Below, piece by piece: positions 11,721 to 23,300 of a stretch of 64,000 nt of DNA (position 1 is the stretch's first letter; each line of letters opens with the position of its first letter). The stretch comes from Crossaster papposus. Taxonomy: Eukaryota > Echinodermata > Asteroidea > Velatida > Solasteridae. The notes beneath the pieces were generated by a model, which saw only the letters and a program-made list of their open reading frames with translations, was not told where the DNA came from and made no database searches. A program made the position numbers and the translations under genes. The DNA lies in NCBI GenBank assembly GCA_037893245.1, contig JBAIAA010000240.1, positions 620,001 through 684,000 of the forward strand, given 5' to 3'.

Positions 11721-13713
11721 TCAGGCGTCCTTTTTCTTATACTTGATGTGCAAGTGCTTGGCCATATTTGGCACTTTTGGGGTCGACATGTAGACGATCT
11801 GCTCCAAAATCCCTTTGGAGTCCAATCGAAAACTCCTTTTCAGCTGGAAAAACAAAATTGGCAAGACTATAATAATTAATATACCAACGCATTTCTTGGT
11901 AAAGCCACGCCCCTAAAAATGTTTAATAATGCTGATGTACTTCCGACTAAACCAAACAAAACGAATTGCTTTAACCAGTTCGCGCGGGATTATTTTTAAC
12001 GAAACTCGATCCGAGGCGGGTTTAAGCCGATGGTACTGGGAAGCACACCCACGCATTTCCGGCCTTGCTCGATGCTGACAGACATTTAAGGCCTTGCTTG
12101 TGACGTGTTTATGCGTGATCCGTTTTGAATCTGGGGAAAACTTTGCGTGTAGATATACGTCCACCGGCGCGAACTGGTTAACCCTTGCTCTTTGGTTACA
12201 CTCCAACTCGCTTCAATAATTATTCACGCACACACACACAGTCATGTATAGACCGGCAATCGTGGACGGGGCATTGTCCGACCGTCTTCCCTCTTTTGTT
12301 TATACTCTAACGTTTTCGGATGATCGCCATAGGATTTGTACACGAGAAAAGATCGTGGACGTTGTTGTGTCAATCGTGGACCCATTGTTTGACTCCCAAT
12401 TCTTTTGTCCGACGACCACGATTGCCGGTCAATACAAACGCACAAATTCCTGCATATAATCCTCCAATGCACACAGCTGGAGTGCATTGGCATGTATTAT
12501 GGTTATGCAGTAAACAACTCTCATAGAGCAAGAGTTACAGGGAAAAACTTACTCCGGTTGCGCCGTTTTCTTTAGCAAAGCTCATTCTCAAAACCGACGT
12601 TTCCGTGAGCTCGATTGAAGTTCCGTGCAATTCTCCTTCCTCTATCTCAACCATACCTTGACAAAAACAACCCCAAAATGTTAAAATTGTTACATGCACT
12701 TTGAGTAAACACAGGGTAGCGTTTTTGTAATCATCATAAAATTATCGTAGCAAATGCTTTAGTTTTGATTTGCCGGGGTAGGGCTTATTGAGAGAAAGGG
12801 GAGGGGGGGGGGGGGGGGGGGGGGGAGGGGATTGGGGGCTCTTACCGATATTCTGGGCACACATGTAAGCCACTCTGTTTGAACCAGGCTTCACTCTGAT
12901 AAAGCCCGACTCGATGTGTTTAGGAACACCCTCCATCCACGTCTCGGAACTGAAAACCCCAAAATGAGAACAATTAATTGAAGCCAAGTTTGTTTTTAAA
13001 ATGTAGATCACAAATGTCGCTGATCCACCAAATTTCATCTGCACTCCCCACCATAGTTACTCCGCCCCCAAAATAGGTAGATGAGTTGAAGGTGACAAAT
13101 TGTGCATTTTACACATTATTAAAATCTTTTTATCGATTTATTTTTTTTCTGATTATTATTGCCCTTTTTAGGGGAGGTATTTGTTAACGTCGTTTGAGTA
13201 TTTGTGCACAAATCTCCACGTGCATCAACGGTACGTCAACGTTTATTTTTTTTTGACTGCTTTTTCATTTTCAATACAATTTTTGTCATTGGAACTGATA
13301 ACAATTAAGGTAAATAAACAACTTTTTTCAACTACAAAAAGACAAAATGTTTAAGATTGGATGACCAAAAACTCTTTATTTTTCGCAGTGAGAAAATTTG
13401 TTCCCCCCTATTTGAGGAATGGACGTTTTCCACAGCGTTTCGCAATCACAGCCTCTGAAGGGCCCCCCCCCCCTGGGTAGGACTTTATAAACTGCAATTA
13501 TTAAAAAAATGGTATGCACTACAAAAAGTAATAGTTTCTCGACTCACTAGAAATTCAGAACTGGGAACTGTCCAAGTGGAGAAGATAGAAGTTGAGCGTC
13601 TCGATGTAGTTGAAGGGTGTCTGTGTTAGGGGTATGTTCCTTTGCTTTCGATTGACTCCCATTGGCCTAAGAAGCCAGGTCAAAGGTCGCGCTCCTTCAT
13701 GCACTTCTGCCAT
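11721..13713 (-). CDS. Nitrobindin / THAP4 C-terminal-domain-like protein (exon 1 disrupted)
   Basis: Nitrobindins are small beta-barrel haem proteins. The THAP4 version binds ferric haem and is reported to scavenge NO and isomerise peroxynitrite. Exons on the minus strand: 13713-13548, 12949-12846, 12656-12553 and 11843-11721. Exons 2-4 are intact, join in phase and give SGFIRVKPGSNRVAYMCAQN, VEIEEGELHG, SFAKENGAT and KRSFRLDSKGILEQ, then KHLHIKYKKKDA and TGA (complement of 11721-11723). The HLH histidine lies where the family has its haem-ligand histidine. Exon 1 starts at ATG 13713 (MAEVHEGARPLTWLL) and needs three frame changes to follow the family: LL/GQWESIESKGTYP/TPFNYIETLNF/SPLGQFPVLNF. 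No THAP zinc finger is present, so this is a stand-alone nitrobindin. It may be a pseudogene or carry base-call errors. Confidence 0.85.
11971..12181. mobile_element. TTAA MITE family B, copy 4, abutting family D
   Basis: TTAACCAGTTCGCG through CGCGAACTGGTTAA. The right TTAA (12178-12181) is also the left TTAA of the next element. Confidence 0.88.
12178..12538. mobile_element. TTAA MITE family D, copy 1, with nested short inverted repeat
   Basis: It begins TTAACCCTTGCTCT and ends AGAGCAAGAGTTA (decayed TTAA). Inside, GACCGGCAATCGTGG (12251-12265) and its perfect inverse (12416-12430) bound a 180-bp nested element. TGCACACAGCTGGAGTGCATT at 12468 recurs inverted near 54560. Confidence 0.7.
13548..13713 (-). 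pseudogene. Nitrobindin exon 1 with three reading-frame breaks
   Basis: Read from ATG at 13713 the exon is open to TGA (SSQF*), but the conserved nitrobindin signature is spread over shifting frames. MAEVHEGARPLTWLL is in frame 0, GQWESIESKGTYP in +1, LTQTPFNYIETLNF back in frame 0 and SPLGQFPVLNF in -1. The donor CTA|GTGAGT at 13547 joins exon 2 in the third frame. The other exons are clean, so this is either very recent decay or local sequence error beside the C-rich block at 13.8-14.4 kb. Confidence 0.7.
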
Positions 13714-13799
13714 TTTAACTGTATAGAAAGATCAAGACTAGATATGTGGTGGCTACAGTTACTACACTAAAAGAAAACAAAACATATTTCATTCCTCTA

Positions 13800-14393
13800 C
13801 CCCTCCGCCACCCCCCCAGGTCCCCCCGACCCCTGTCCACCTCCCGTCCCCCCCTCATCCCGGTCCCCCCCGTCCCCATACCCCTCCCACTCGCCCCCCT
13901 CACCCCTCCCCCCCCGTCGCCCCTACCCCTCCCCCCCCTCGTCCCCCATACCCCTCCCCCCCGTCCCCCTACCCCCCCGTCCCACACCTACCCCGTCCCC
14001 CTACCCGTCCCCCTCTCCCCCCCCGTCCCCCTACCCCTCCCCCCCCGTCCCCCTACCCCCCTCCCCCCCTCCCCCCCCCCCCTCCCCAACCCCCTCCCGC
14101 CCCGTCCCCCTACCCCTCCCCCCGTCCCCCTCCCCCCGTCCCCCTACCCCTCCCCACGTCCCCCTACCCCTCCCCCACGCCCCACCCTACCCCTCCCCCT
14201 CCCCTCCCCCTCCCCCTCCCCCTCCCCCTCCCCCCTCCCCCTCCCCCTTCCCCTCCCCTACCCCTCCCCACGTCCCCATACCCTCCCACGTCCCTCCATA
14301 CCCCTCCCCACGTCCCCATATCCCCTCCCCACGTCCCCATACCCCCTCCCCCACGTCCCCATACCCCTCCCCATAAAAAGGTTCTTGAAACAA
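13800..14393 (+). repeat. C-rich low-complexity block
   Basis: About 600 bp of almost pure pyrimidine with CCCCGTCCCCCTACCCCTCC variants and almost no G on the plus strand. It lies just upstream of the nitrobindin start. Long open frames here are compositional. Confidence 0.95.
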
Positions 14394-15340
14394 TCCCCCT
14401 CCAAACTGTTCTCAATCCCTTAAAATCATTCAATGATTAGGATTTTGCAATTAATTACGGAGAAATTCAATTAAAAGCTCTAAAAAGAATACCGATTATC
14501 GTATATTTATTAAGCTATGAAAACTTTGCCAACATTGTCCTCGCACTGGCAGTCAAACTCCCGTACGTCGTATATACCGCGCCGTATATTTCAGCCCATG
14601 TGAATGAGTTAGCGCCCTCTATAGTCCATAGTTGTCCACCACCATGTCTCATCAATATGATCGTGTACGTGGTAATTATACGGGTATGTTCGTGAAAATA
14701 CCTCTCATTTTTAAACCAATTATAATGCCACCCTAAACTTTGGACAAATTAGAGGATAGAATCCACCTGAAGATGCTACGTCAATCTCATCCAGTTTCCC
14801 ATGTGTAGTTTCCCGCCAAACGTCGAGGACTCTAGCACCACATTGAAAATGTATTATGTGGAGCGCTAGCGACACACCAGAGCCAACACACCCCGCTTGC
14901 AAATTGGCCTGTAAATTTCCAAATCCATTTCGATGCCACCCTTAAACTTTCACAACTTCTAGACGAGGAATAGGTTAATACCACTTGTAAATATCTTGCA
15001 CTTTCTATGCATAGAATCCTTCTAGGAAACAGAATATACATATCAGTAATATATATTGTTTTCTTTTAAGTAGATGGCCGTTACGGAGCACCATAGTAGA
15101 AAGGTGGCGATGAATGTGGTGCTGAATATGGTGATAGCTTGACGTTGATTAATTTTCCCGCGGGTCGCGGTTTATATTTTCCGTTTTTCTTTTTGTTAAC
15201 GTACCACAGAGGGCGCTATACTTAATACCGTTATTTTTTTTTAGATAAGGTTGTTTGGAGTACATGTAGCTAGCTGGTTCCGCAGGTAAATGCAGTGATG
15301 TTTGTAGCATTGACAGAAACGCTCTTTTGGACTAAGGCTA
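14394..15340. other. Intergenic stretch with no recognised gene
   Basis: Mixed unique sequence. GATGCCACCC and ATGCCACCCTAAACTTT-like pieces repeat at 14727 and 14933, but I see no coding exon or known element. It may hold nitrobindin regulatory DNA. Confidence 0.5.
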
Positions 15341-15524
15341 TTACAAAACCGAGCCCAACCCAATGCATTTTGTGGGGGTTGTTAGCGCCTGTGTTTGTTT
15401 AACCCTAGGTTAACCCAATTATTGTTATGCCAAGAAAACATTGTGTTCTGAGAAGCTGCAGTTACGTAATGCATTGGAGTTAGGTGGAGAAAATTGGATT
15501 GGATTGGGCTCGGTTCTGTTATGA
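15341..15524. mobile_element. Small inverted-repeat element
   Basis: TTACAAAACCGAGCCCAAC and GTTGGATTGG...GGGCTCGGTTCTGTTA-type ends face each other across 184 bp between the nitrobindin and ATP11 genes. Confidence 0.6.
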
Positions 15525-15959
15525 AGTTGAAACAATACATGTTGGTAGAATTAGCTCCATGGTTGAAATTTACTACTTTCCCGTAATTAACAACGCCTAT
15601 GAAGGCCCCAAAATTGGACAACCCTGAATCTTTTCATTTTCCGATGGCAGTATTTTAGGTTTTTCACAAACGCAGTAGAGGATGATTTTTAGTTGTCCAC
15701 TTTCGGGGGTGTTCGTCAAGAAAATGGTTTTAATACGCAACTTAATTCCTGCTTGCAGCGGGGGTTGCTGTTGCCCACTTTTGGGGCATTGTACAATTCT
15801 GCTAGCACTAGCAGGAATTTTGAGTTGTTTTGGACGCCGAAAAAGTTTTCAATCTAAAACTTTTGCTCGCGAAAAACGGTGTCGAGCTGAAACGAACACA
15901 CCCAACAAAGGTCATTGCATGTGCATGGGTCACAGGGGTACCCAGATGCGCTGTTGCAT

Positions 15960-17085
15960 TAGTCTTGGTTGCCAGACGTCCTAATCGCGGTATGCATCGC
16001 GGTAGGCCGCCGATGCGGGCGCCTTCTAACGTACGCCATGCATATAGATCACGCCATGGCCTTTGAATAGGACGTCTTGGCTATAACTGAGTGACATAAT
16101 GACGTTGCGCGCGTGCATAAACTTAGCAGAAACTTGACCGTAGGCTACTATGCATGTTACGTCACGCGATTATACACGCAACGTCACACGCGCATGCAAA
16201 TGAGATACAATATTCAAGAGCAAGTTCGGTTAAGCGACTAGATCAACTAGACTTAACCATTAACCAATCTAGTCAATCTAGTTGTCACTCGAAGGCTGCA
16301 TGGTTTGACTATAGCTACTCCAACTAGATCAACCTAGCCCCGGACCATGGTTTATCTAACCATGGAGGAATAAACTAGATTTATTCCTCCATGATCTAAC
16401 AACTCGCGAGTTACGTAACGGTTTCAAGATGGAGGAAAAGAAAACTAGGGAAAGCTTTGCAAAAGTTTACAATAAATATCTCCAATGATGATAACTATTT
16501 GCAATAAGATAATTATTTATTACACTATAAAATTAAAGGTAGGATTCACCATTGGTAATTGCTTGAATTATCAATAATGGGTAGATTTTTGGGGTTGTAT
16601 TTCATAGTAAATATCGTTTAACTGACCTGTCACAAGTTTTACAATCATTGATGCCGAGAAAAGCACGAAAAACAGTGTTTGTTTTTTCGCCATCGCCGTC
16701 TGGCGCTGGCGATCGCGAATTTTTCTTTGTAAAATTATATTTTTTGAAATAATTACAGGATATCTAGCGCAATCATTTTGCTGGATGCCTAGAATCATTA
16801 TTTACTTTCAAATGAGTAAGATATTTCTTAATAATTTGGTAGTAAATATTTTCGATATCTGCAAATGGTGTTTACTACATTACCTTTAAGTGGAGAAAAT
16901 AATATAAATAAATCTTTATAAAAATATAAAGTACGTGTTATACGTTAACATTTTGCTAAAATCCTGTCGTCTGCTCACAAACTTTATTATCTATTTCTAC
17001 CATCTACGGCGCACGTTAGAAGGCGCCCGCATCGGCGGTGTAGCGCGCTGCTTACTGCAATTAGGACGTCTTGCAACCAAGACTA
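15960..17085. mobile_element. 1.1-kb element with ~80-bp terminal inverted repeats, upstream of ATP11
   Basis: TAGTCTTGGTTGCCAGACG through TCTAACGTACGCC on the left is repeated inverted at 17008-17085. TA lies at both outer edges, so a mariner-type TA duplication is possible. A family-A MITE is nested at 16533-16889. It ends 223 bp before the ATP11 ATG. Confidence 0.75.
16533..16889. mobile_element. TTAA MITE family A, nested in the inverted-repeat element upstream of ATP11
   Basis: TTAAAGGTAGGATTCACCA through CTACATTACCTTTAA. Confidence 0.85.
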
Positions 17086-17307
17086 GTGCTGCATATGTAC
17101 GCGGCCGGCGGCGGTGCGTAGGTACGGGTACGGTACGGGTACGGTACGCTTGAATAGTTTTAGTACACAGCCGGTCTCGGGAATTATTCCAGCACGACGG
17201 AGTGGTTAAAACTTCCTCCTATTCCTGCAGATTTCAGCCTTAAATTCGTTGCAAAATGACGAAATAGTCTACCCAAAGCCTGGATATTGGTGGCTCTATC
17301 GATCAAG

Positions 17308-17343
17308 ATGTCTTCATTTCTCCGGAAGATCACAAATACGCTT
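17308..17343 (+). CDS. ATP11-like putative first coding exon
   Basis: ATG in good context (A at -3) followed by [12 protein letters not shown] and GTAAGT. It ends in phase 0, as exon 2 requires. Family members begin with a similarly short basic N-terminus. A three-codon upstream ORF (ATG 17256 to TAG 17267) precedes it. Another first exon further upstream cannot be excluded. Confidence 0.6.
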
Positions 17344-20300
17344 GTAAGTACGACGGTTTTTAAATCAACAATCTCATTCATAATTGCCTGGTGTGGTCAC
17401 GGTGTGTGGACAACGCGCGTACACATAAAAATGCATACAAAATGTACAATGTACATACTGTGTACACACATGGAGTTTATTGCTCCATGGTACACATAAT
17501 GCAGGCCTATAGCCCATGTAAAACAAATTTACGATTAACATATAAATAACAACATACAACTTTGTACCTGCATGATTGTACGTGCTAGTACTTTATGCTA
17601 CAGTGTGTGTACACTCGCAGTGTGTGTACAGTTGTTTTTTTGTAGGCATTGATCCTGAAAGAAGCCCTGTGTGTTTCCTTTCAAAGAGATGTTTAAAATA
17701 GCATTTTTTTATAAGTAAACAATTCAAAATATGTATTTTTTTTTATTTCAAGCCGTAAATGCCCGTAATACCCCTTTAACGTTAATTTGTGAAGTTTAAC
17801 ATAAATTTAATGCATCCCCATTATAAACATCAGATGTCGTAAACTGTAACATTGTTGTTCTTCCTCTAAAACCTGACCAGTTTATTGGCACTGTACTCAG
17901 GAAAAGGATGTACAGGTTGGCCTACCGGTAGATGGCTATCTTCAACTAACTTCACTTCATCTAATTTATCATTCCTGGATTTCCTTGAATAGCAAAGCCA
18001 TTGGTGGCTGTCAAATTGTCCAGATTTAAACAGAACCCTCTTTAACCGAACAGTGTCTTCCTGAAATGACATCGCAGAAATAGCAACCCCAAGTTTAAAG
18101 GGGATTTGAATTTGTCAAATAGTATCAACTATCATACATTTTATAAGAGGAGTAGAAAGTTATGCAAAGTTATGTTCCTAAAAAGAAATTCCTAAAAGTG
18201 GAAATAGCACGTTGTTAGTTAATTTAATGTTAGTGTTGGGTGCGGTCGGTGGATCTGCGATATCACTCGATCGCGCAGAAATGCAATTTGCGTGATCGGT
18301 CGATCAGATCCGGTAAGATATCTACAACTTTACCATGTATTTCCTGTGGATCTGCGCTATCTGCGCTATTGGTGTATCGTGGTGGAATGTTTTGTAAAAT
18401 GGAAGTACGATCAAGTTGGGAAAAGAGTGTAGTATCCTGACGCTACTTCAGCAGTTGTGTACAAACTACAAAGACTATGGAGAGTCGAACATTTTCCAAG
18501 TATTTCTTAACTAGAGTCATGTCCTGATTGTCTTTTTAACATTCTTGCACTGATTGACCCTATTTTTAACCCTAACCCTCCAGGGTATTTTGGCTAGAAA
18601 CCCTGCCAGACGCAACAGATTGCATACTTTGTCACATTGACTTGTGTGCAGAGTCCAGCAAGGTCAAGCAGTCATCACAGATGCACTGTGCTAGATATGG
18701 CAGGGTTAGATTAATATATTAATATAGGAAGAAAAGAAAAACAGCGTCAGGTTGTGACATTCTTTTCAAAGACGACGATTTCCGTTCCGGTTTGACTGCT
18801 CACGCAAGTACATTTCTGCACGGATCAAGTAATACCGGAAATCCACCGATTGCGCCCAACAATGACACACTTCGTGTTTGTTTTGTTAACTCCAGCTGTG
18901 TAAACGAGAAGACATTCCCGAAAACCGGACCATTTTTGTCAACCATAAGCACCCTCCGACCGACGATGTCTACTTCCAGCAAAAGTTTCCAGACAATCAA
19001 ATCATCTCTTCAAAGGTGAGATACCTTAGCAATGATTGAAATAAATAAATACTGAAAACAAAAAAACACAAAAAAAACCATATAACGTTGGAAATTGTAA
19101 TCTAAAAAAATATATATTTTTCTATGTGGAATAAAAATATAAAAAAAATCCAAACAATTTTTATACAATTAATCTTGAAACCTTGAACTATTATGCTGCA
19201 AGTTTTGCTAGGATTTGGGACTATTGGTAACGAACATTAGCAACTTGTTTTTTAATTTTGTTTGGCTTAGTACAAAAGGTTCGGACCGGGATTTTGTGTT
19301 GAATTGGTGAGGTTCAGAGATGTGTAGTGATATGTACCGGTAGAAGTACATGTATTGAAATTACAATGTATCGGTACCTCACAACAAGGGCCAATTTCAT
19401 AGAGCTGCTAAGCACAAAAATTTGCTTAGCATGACAATTTGTCCTTGGCAAAAACAAGGTTACAGACCAAATATTCACGTGATCTTTATTGTTTTTTCGA
19501 TTGATAATCAGCTGTTTTTTTGGCTTGGCATGAAAAACCTGTAGTTTTTTTTTAGCAAGACTTTTTTGTGCTAAGCAAATTTTTGTGCTTAGCAGCTCTA
19601 TGAAATTGGCCCCTGGTTATGGACAAAATGAAATGGCAATTACATTTTTACACTTTTGGGGGTTTCATTTGCAGTACACGATCATCACTTTTCTACCAAA
19701 GAACCTTTTTGAGCAGTTCAGAAGAATCGCCAATTTTTATTTCCTTCTTGTTGCAATCTTGCAGGTGAGTAAAAAAACAAAATTTGTTTATTTATTTGTT
19801 TGTCTGCTTTTTTGTCCGAATTTGTAAAAAATATTATTTTATATTAAAAAAATAACAAATTGTATACCAATACAACATTAAACACAAATGTCTTCGTAGT
19901 TTGAATTTTTCAATAGAAAACGAAAATTGCATGAAAATGTAAACCAAAAAATATTAGGAAGTTTTCAAATTATATAATTTTTTGGTAAATAATACAAATA
20001 TTTTACAACACAGACAAAACGAAACGAATGTATTAATTATAGACCGAGTCAACATTTAACCCAAATACGCACGCTTGCAATTTTAGTTTCTTTTCTAGAA
20101 ATGTAGCACTGCAAAGTCTTAAATTTTCAGTAAATGGATAATTATTGTTCTTTTTGTGTCTACAAAATGTGTACCAGCAACATACGGTACGGGTACATAA
20201 ACTGGTACCCTTTTAAGCTCTAAACAAACCCTTGACCAAGTGTTTTGATTTTTAAACCAAATGCTTTATCGTGCATTGCTTACAAACAGGGCCCAATTTC

Positions 20301-23300
20301 ATAGCGCTGCTAAGCACACGATTTTCTGCTAACCGAGCCTCCGTCTATTTCATGGGGACCGTAAGCAGTAAGCGCAGCAAAAGGCACGCTTAACCTAGCG
20401 GGAAAATTTGCTTAAATCAGTGACGTAACAGTAGAATTTCCATGCGCGCGCAAACGTTAGCACAAAAACGCCGTGAAATAGCGCTTAAGGTTAGCAACAA
20501 ATTTCTGCTAAAGTTAGTACGAAAATTTGCTTACCGTTAAGCAGCTCTATGAAATTGGGCCCAGGAGGTTGACATAAATTGCTTTTTGCAGCCGCTGCAC
20601 GCATTTAATGTACAGGCTATTTAATTCTTGTATGATAAATAATTTATGTTGAAAAATGCGTAGCATATGGAACATTAGTGCATTTTTATATACTTTTTTT
20701 TAATTTTCCCCTTAGAAATTATAATTTCTGATGTGGAGTATGGTGGTTTTTTTTGGTGGTTACAATTATTTTGGCCTGATCATTTGCAATTACCTGCCCT
20801 CTTGTTCGACCCAGAATGCCAATAATGAGACGTGCAAATTGCATAGGGGCCCCTAATTGCAAAATGTACCGTACTTCTTTGTTTGTTTATTTATTTTGTC
20901 TGATGTAGCGTACAAGGCATTACGTCACTAAATTGTAATGATGCGTGTTTCTTTTTTTTCTCCTAACGAACTTTTTGATTTGTATGTTTTCTTTTAACGA
21001 TAGAAATTATAATTTTCTGATTTTTGACATTTGAAAATCTCTGGGGAAAAAAAATGTGGCTTTTCTTCTGAGCATAAATGAGCAAATCCTGTAAAAGCTG
21101 AATTTTTTTAATACAACAAAATTAGGCCTGGACGATATCGTAAATTTTGACTGGCGATATATCGTCAGGTAAATATCGCCGATATGTCGATATATCGCCG
21201 TAATTTTCAAATTTGAAATAAACCTATTATAATGGTTAAAATAACTCAAACGAGCTGTTAATTAAACGCGGTCACACGACATGTGTGAATCGTGGCGATT
21301 CCTGAACGTCTATAAAAGAAAACTATATAAACAGAATGGTTGCTGAAAATAGACGCGACGGTGAAAATGCTTCGTCGTCTTCCACTAAAATCCAGCCGCC
21401 GTTCAAGTCGGAGGGGGCACTTGCGGTTTTATTGCGCAAAGATAGATTATTCTGATTGGCCAATTTTCATAGAGGGCAACGAACTGGGCGCTCCTTGGAA
21501 GAAAGGTTGTGGCGCTGGTTCAACAAAACCTAACTGCCAAATCCTATTGGTCCATGACTGATCAGTAGGAGGCTTATCTGACAATAATGTAATACCTTTT
21601 TTACTTTGTGAATTCCGCCTGGTCGGGTACTGTCGGCACTCAAAGCAACATGGGCCACTTTCCCAGCTATTGAAATTCCAAAGTAATGGTCGGCCACATG
21701 TTGGTCTACTTGCTACAATGTACATGTAATACATTTTGTAGGTCAGCTGTCAATCATTGTCTGGGTTGCTTGCTCCAACTTGGAATATATTTGGAAAATA
21801 CTCCCGAATAATTCTCCCGTGGTTTTATTTTATTCCTCGTGCACTATAAAGGTGTTTATTAAATATTATGTAAAACTACACCACAGAACCACTTATAAAT
21901 TGAAAAATGTAACAAGCTCTTACAATTTCCACATCTTTTTAGGGACAAATTAACTATTATGGTTTTATTAAATAACACCCAGCAAATTATTTATTAAATT
22001 TGAATAACCACTTCTTATTAGGACGTTTAGAAATTCACTTTAAGATTGAAGTACATGCTTCCGGGAGTAATTTGCTGGGATAAAACCTCAGCTCGTGCAT
22101 TTTAAGGGACAATGCAGGACAACAAATAATACCCGTTTCAAAATCATGCCTTGATTTCTGGGTCTTAATTTAAAGTATTTCAAATATTCATGGCTCAGTT
22201 TATCCTGGGGTCCGCCATCGGGATTTTGTACCACCTCGATTTTATTCTTGCTTATTTATTCTTGGCTCGTGTAGGTTTGGTAAATGTTTTTAAAAGCTAG
22301 CCTTGTAATTTATGGGCCACGAAATAGATCGTTTTTGTCAAATACAAGAAAAATGGAAAACTAGACATGTGTTTGTGGACAAACACAGAGCTGTTTCGAG
22401 TGTCCAAAGTTACTTTCAATGTGTATGTGGTGGTCTTTTGTGTGTGCCAAGTCTCAAGTCGATCAGATTTACTAGTGTCAAAGTCAATAGTCTAAAGAAA
22501 AACGTGTACAAAACCTATGGGGGAAAATTGAACCTTTAACGTGACGCCCCGTGACCTTGAATGACGTAATCGTGCCAAATTTCTCCTACGACCGTCTGTG
22601 GATAGTGGTCTATGTGTGTGCCAAGTCTCAAGTCGATCGGATTTACTAAGTGTCAAAGTCAATAGTCTAAAGAAAAACGTGTACAAAACCTATGGGGGAC
22701 AAATTAAACCTTTAACTTGACGTCACGTGACCTTGAATGACGCAATCGTGCTGAATTTCTTTCAGAAACATCCGGTGGTGGTGTTCTGAGTATATGGCAA
22801 GTTTCAAGTCGGTTGGATTTACCAAAGTGTCAAATTCAATAGTCTGAGGAAAAACGTGTACAAAACCTATGGGGAAAATTTCACCTTTAACGCGAAGTCA
22901 CGTGACCTTGAATGACGTAATCGCGACGAATTTCTTCTAGGACCGTCCTTGGGTGGTTGTCTAAGTGTATGCCAAGTCTCAAGTCGATCGGATTTACCAA
23001 AGTGTCAAAGTGTATTGGCTGAAAAAACGTGTACAAATCCTAAGAGAAAAAGTCTGAAAGTGGAAAAAAAAAAAAAGAAAAAAAAAAAGAAAAAAAAAAA
23101 AAACTTTAACGAAAACAAAAGCTGTTTCGGTGAAAAACCGAAACAGCTAATAAATCGTATTAAATTTCCCATTTAAATCTGTTGGAAAAATGTTGAGGAG
23201 CTCAAAATATTAAGTGTTGAGGTCCCGTTTTCTTTTTTGTTCTTTTTTAAACAATAAAACTAGAAATAAATATTATTATATAAACCTGGAATTTATTTCG

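Noticed and set aside
13746..14423. 225-codon open frame, proline-rich
   Set aside because: It lies entirely in the C-rich low-complexity block; open frames on both strands are compositional.
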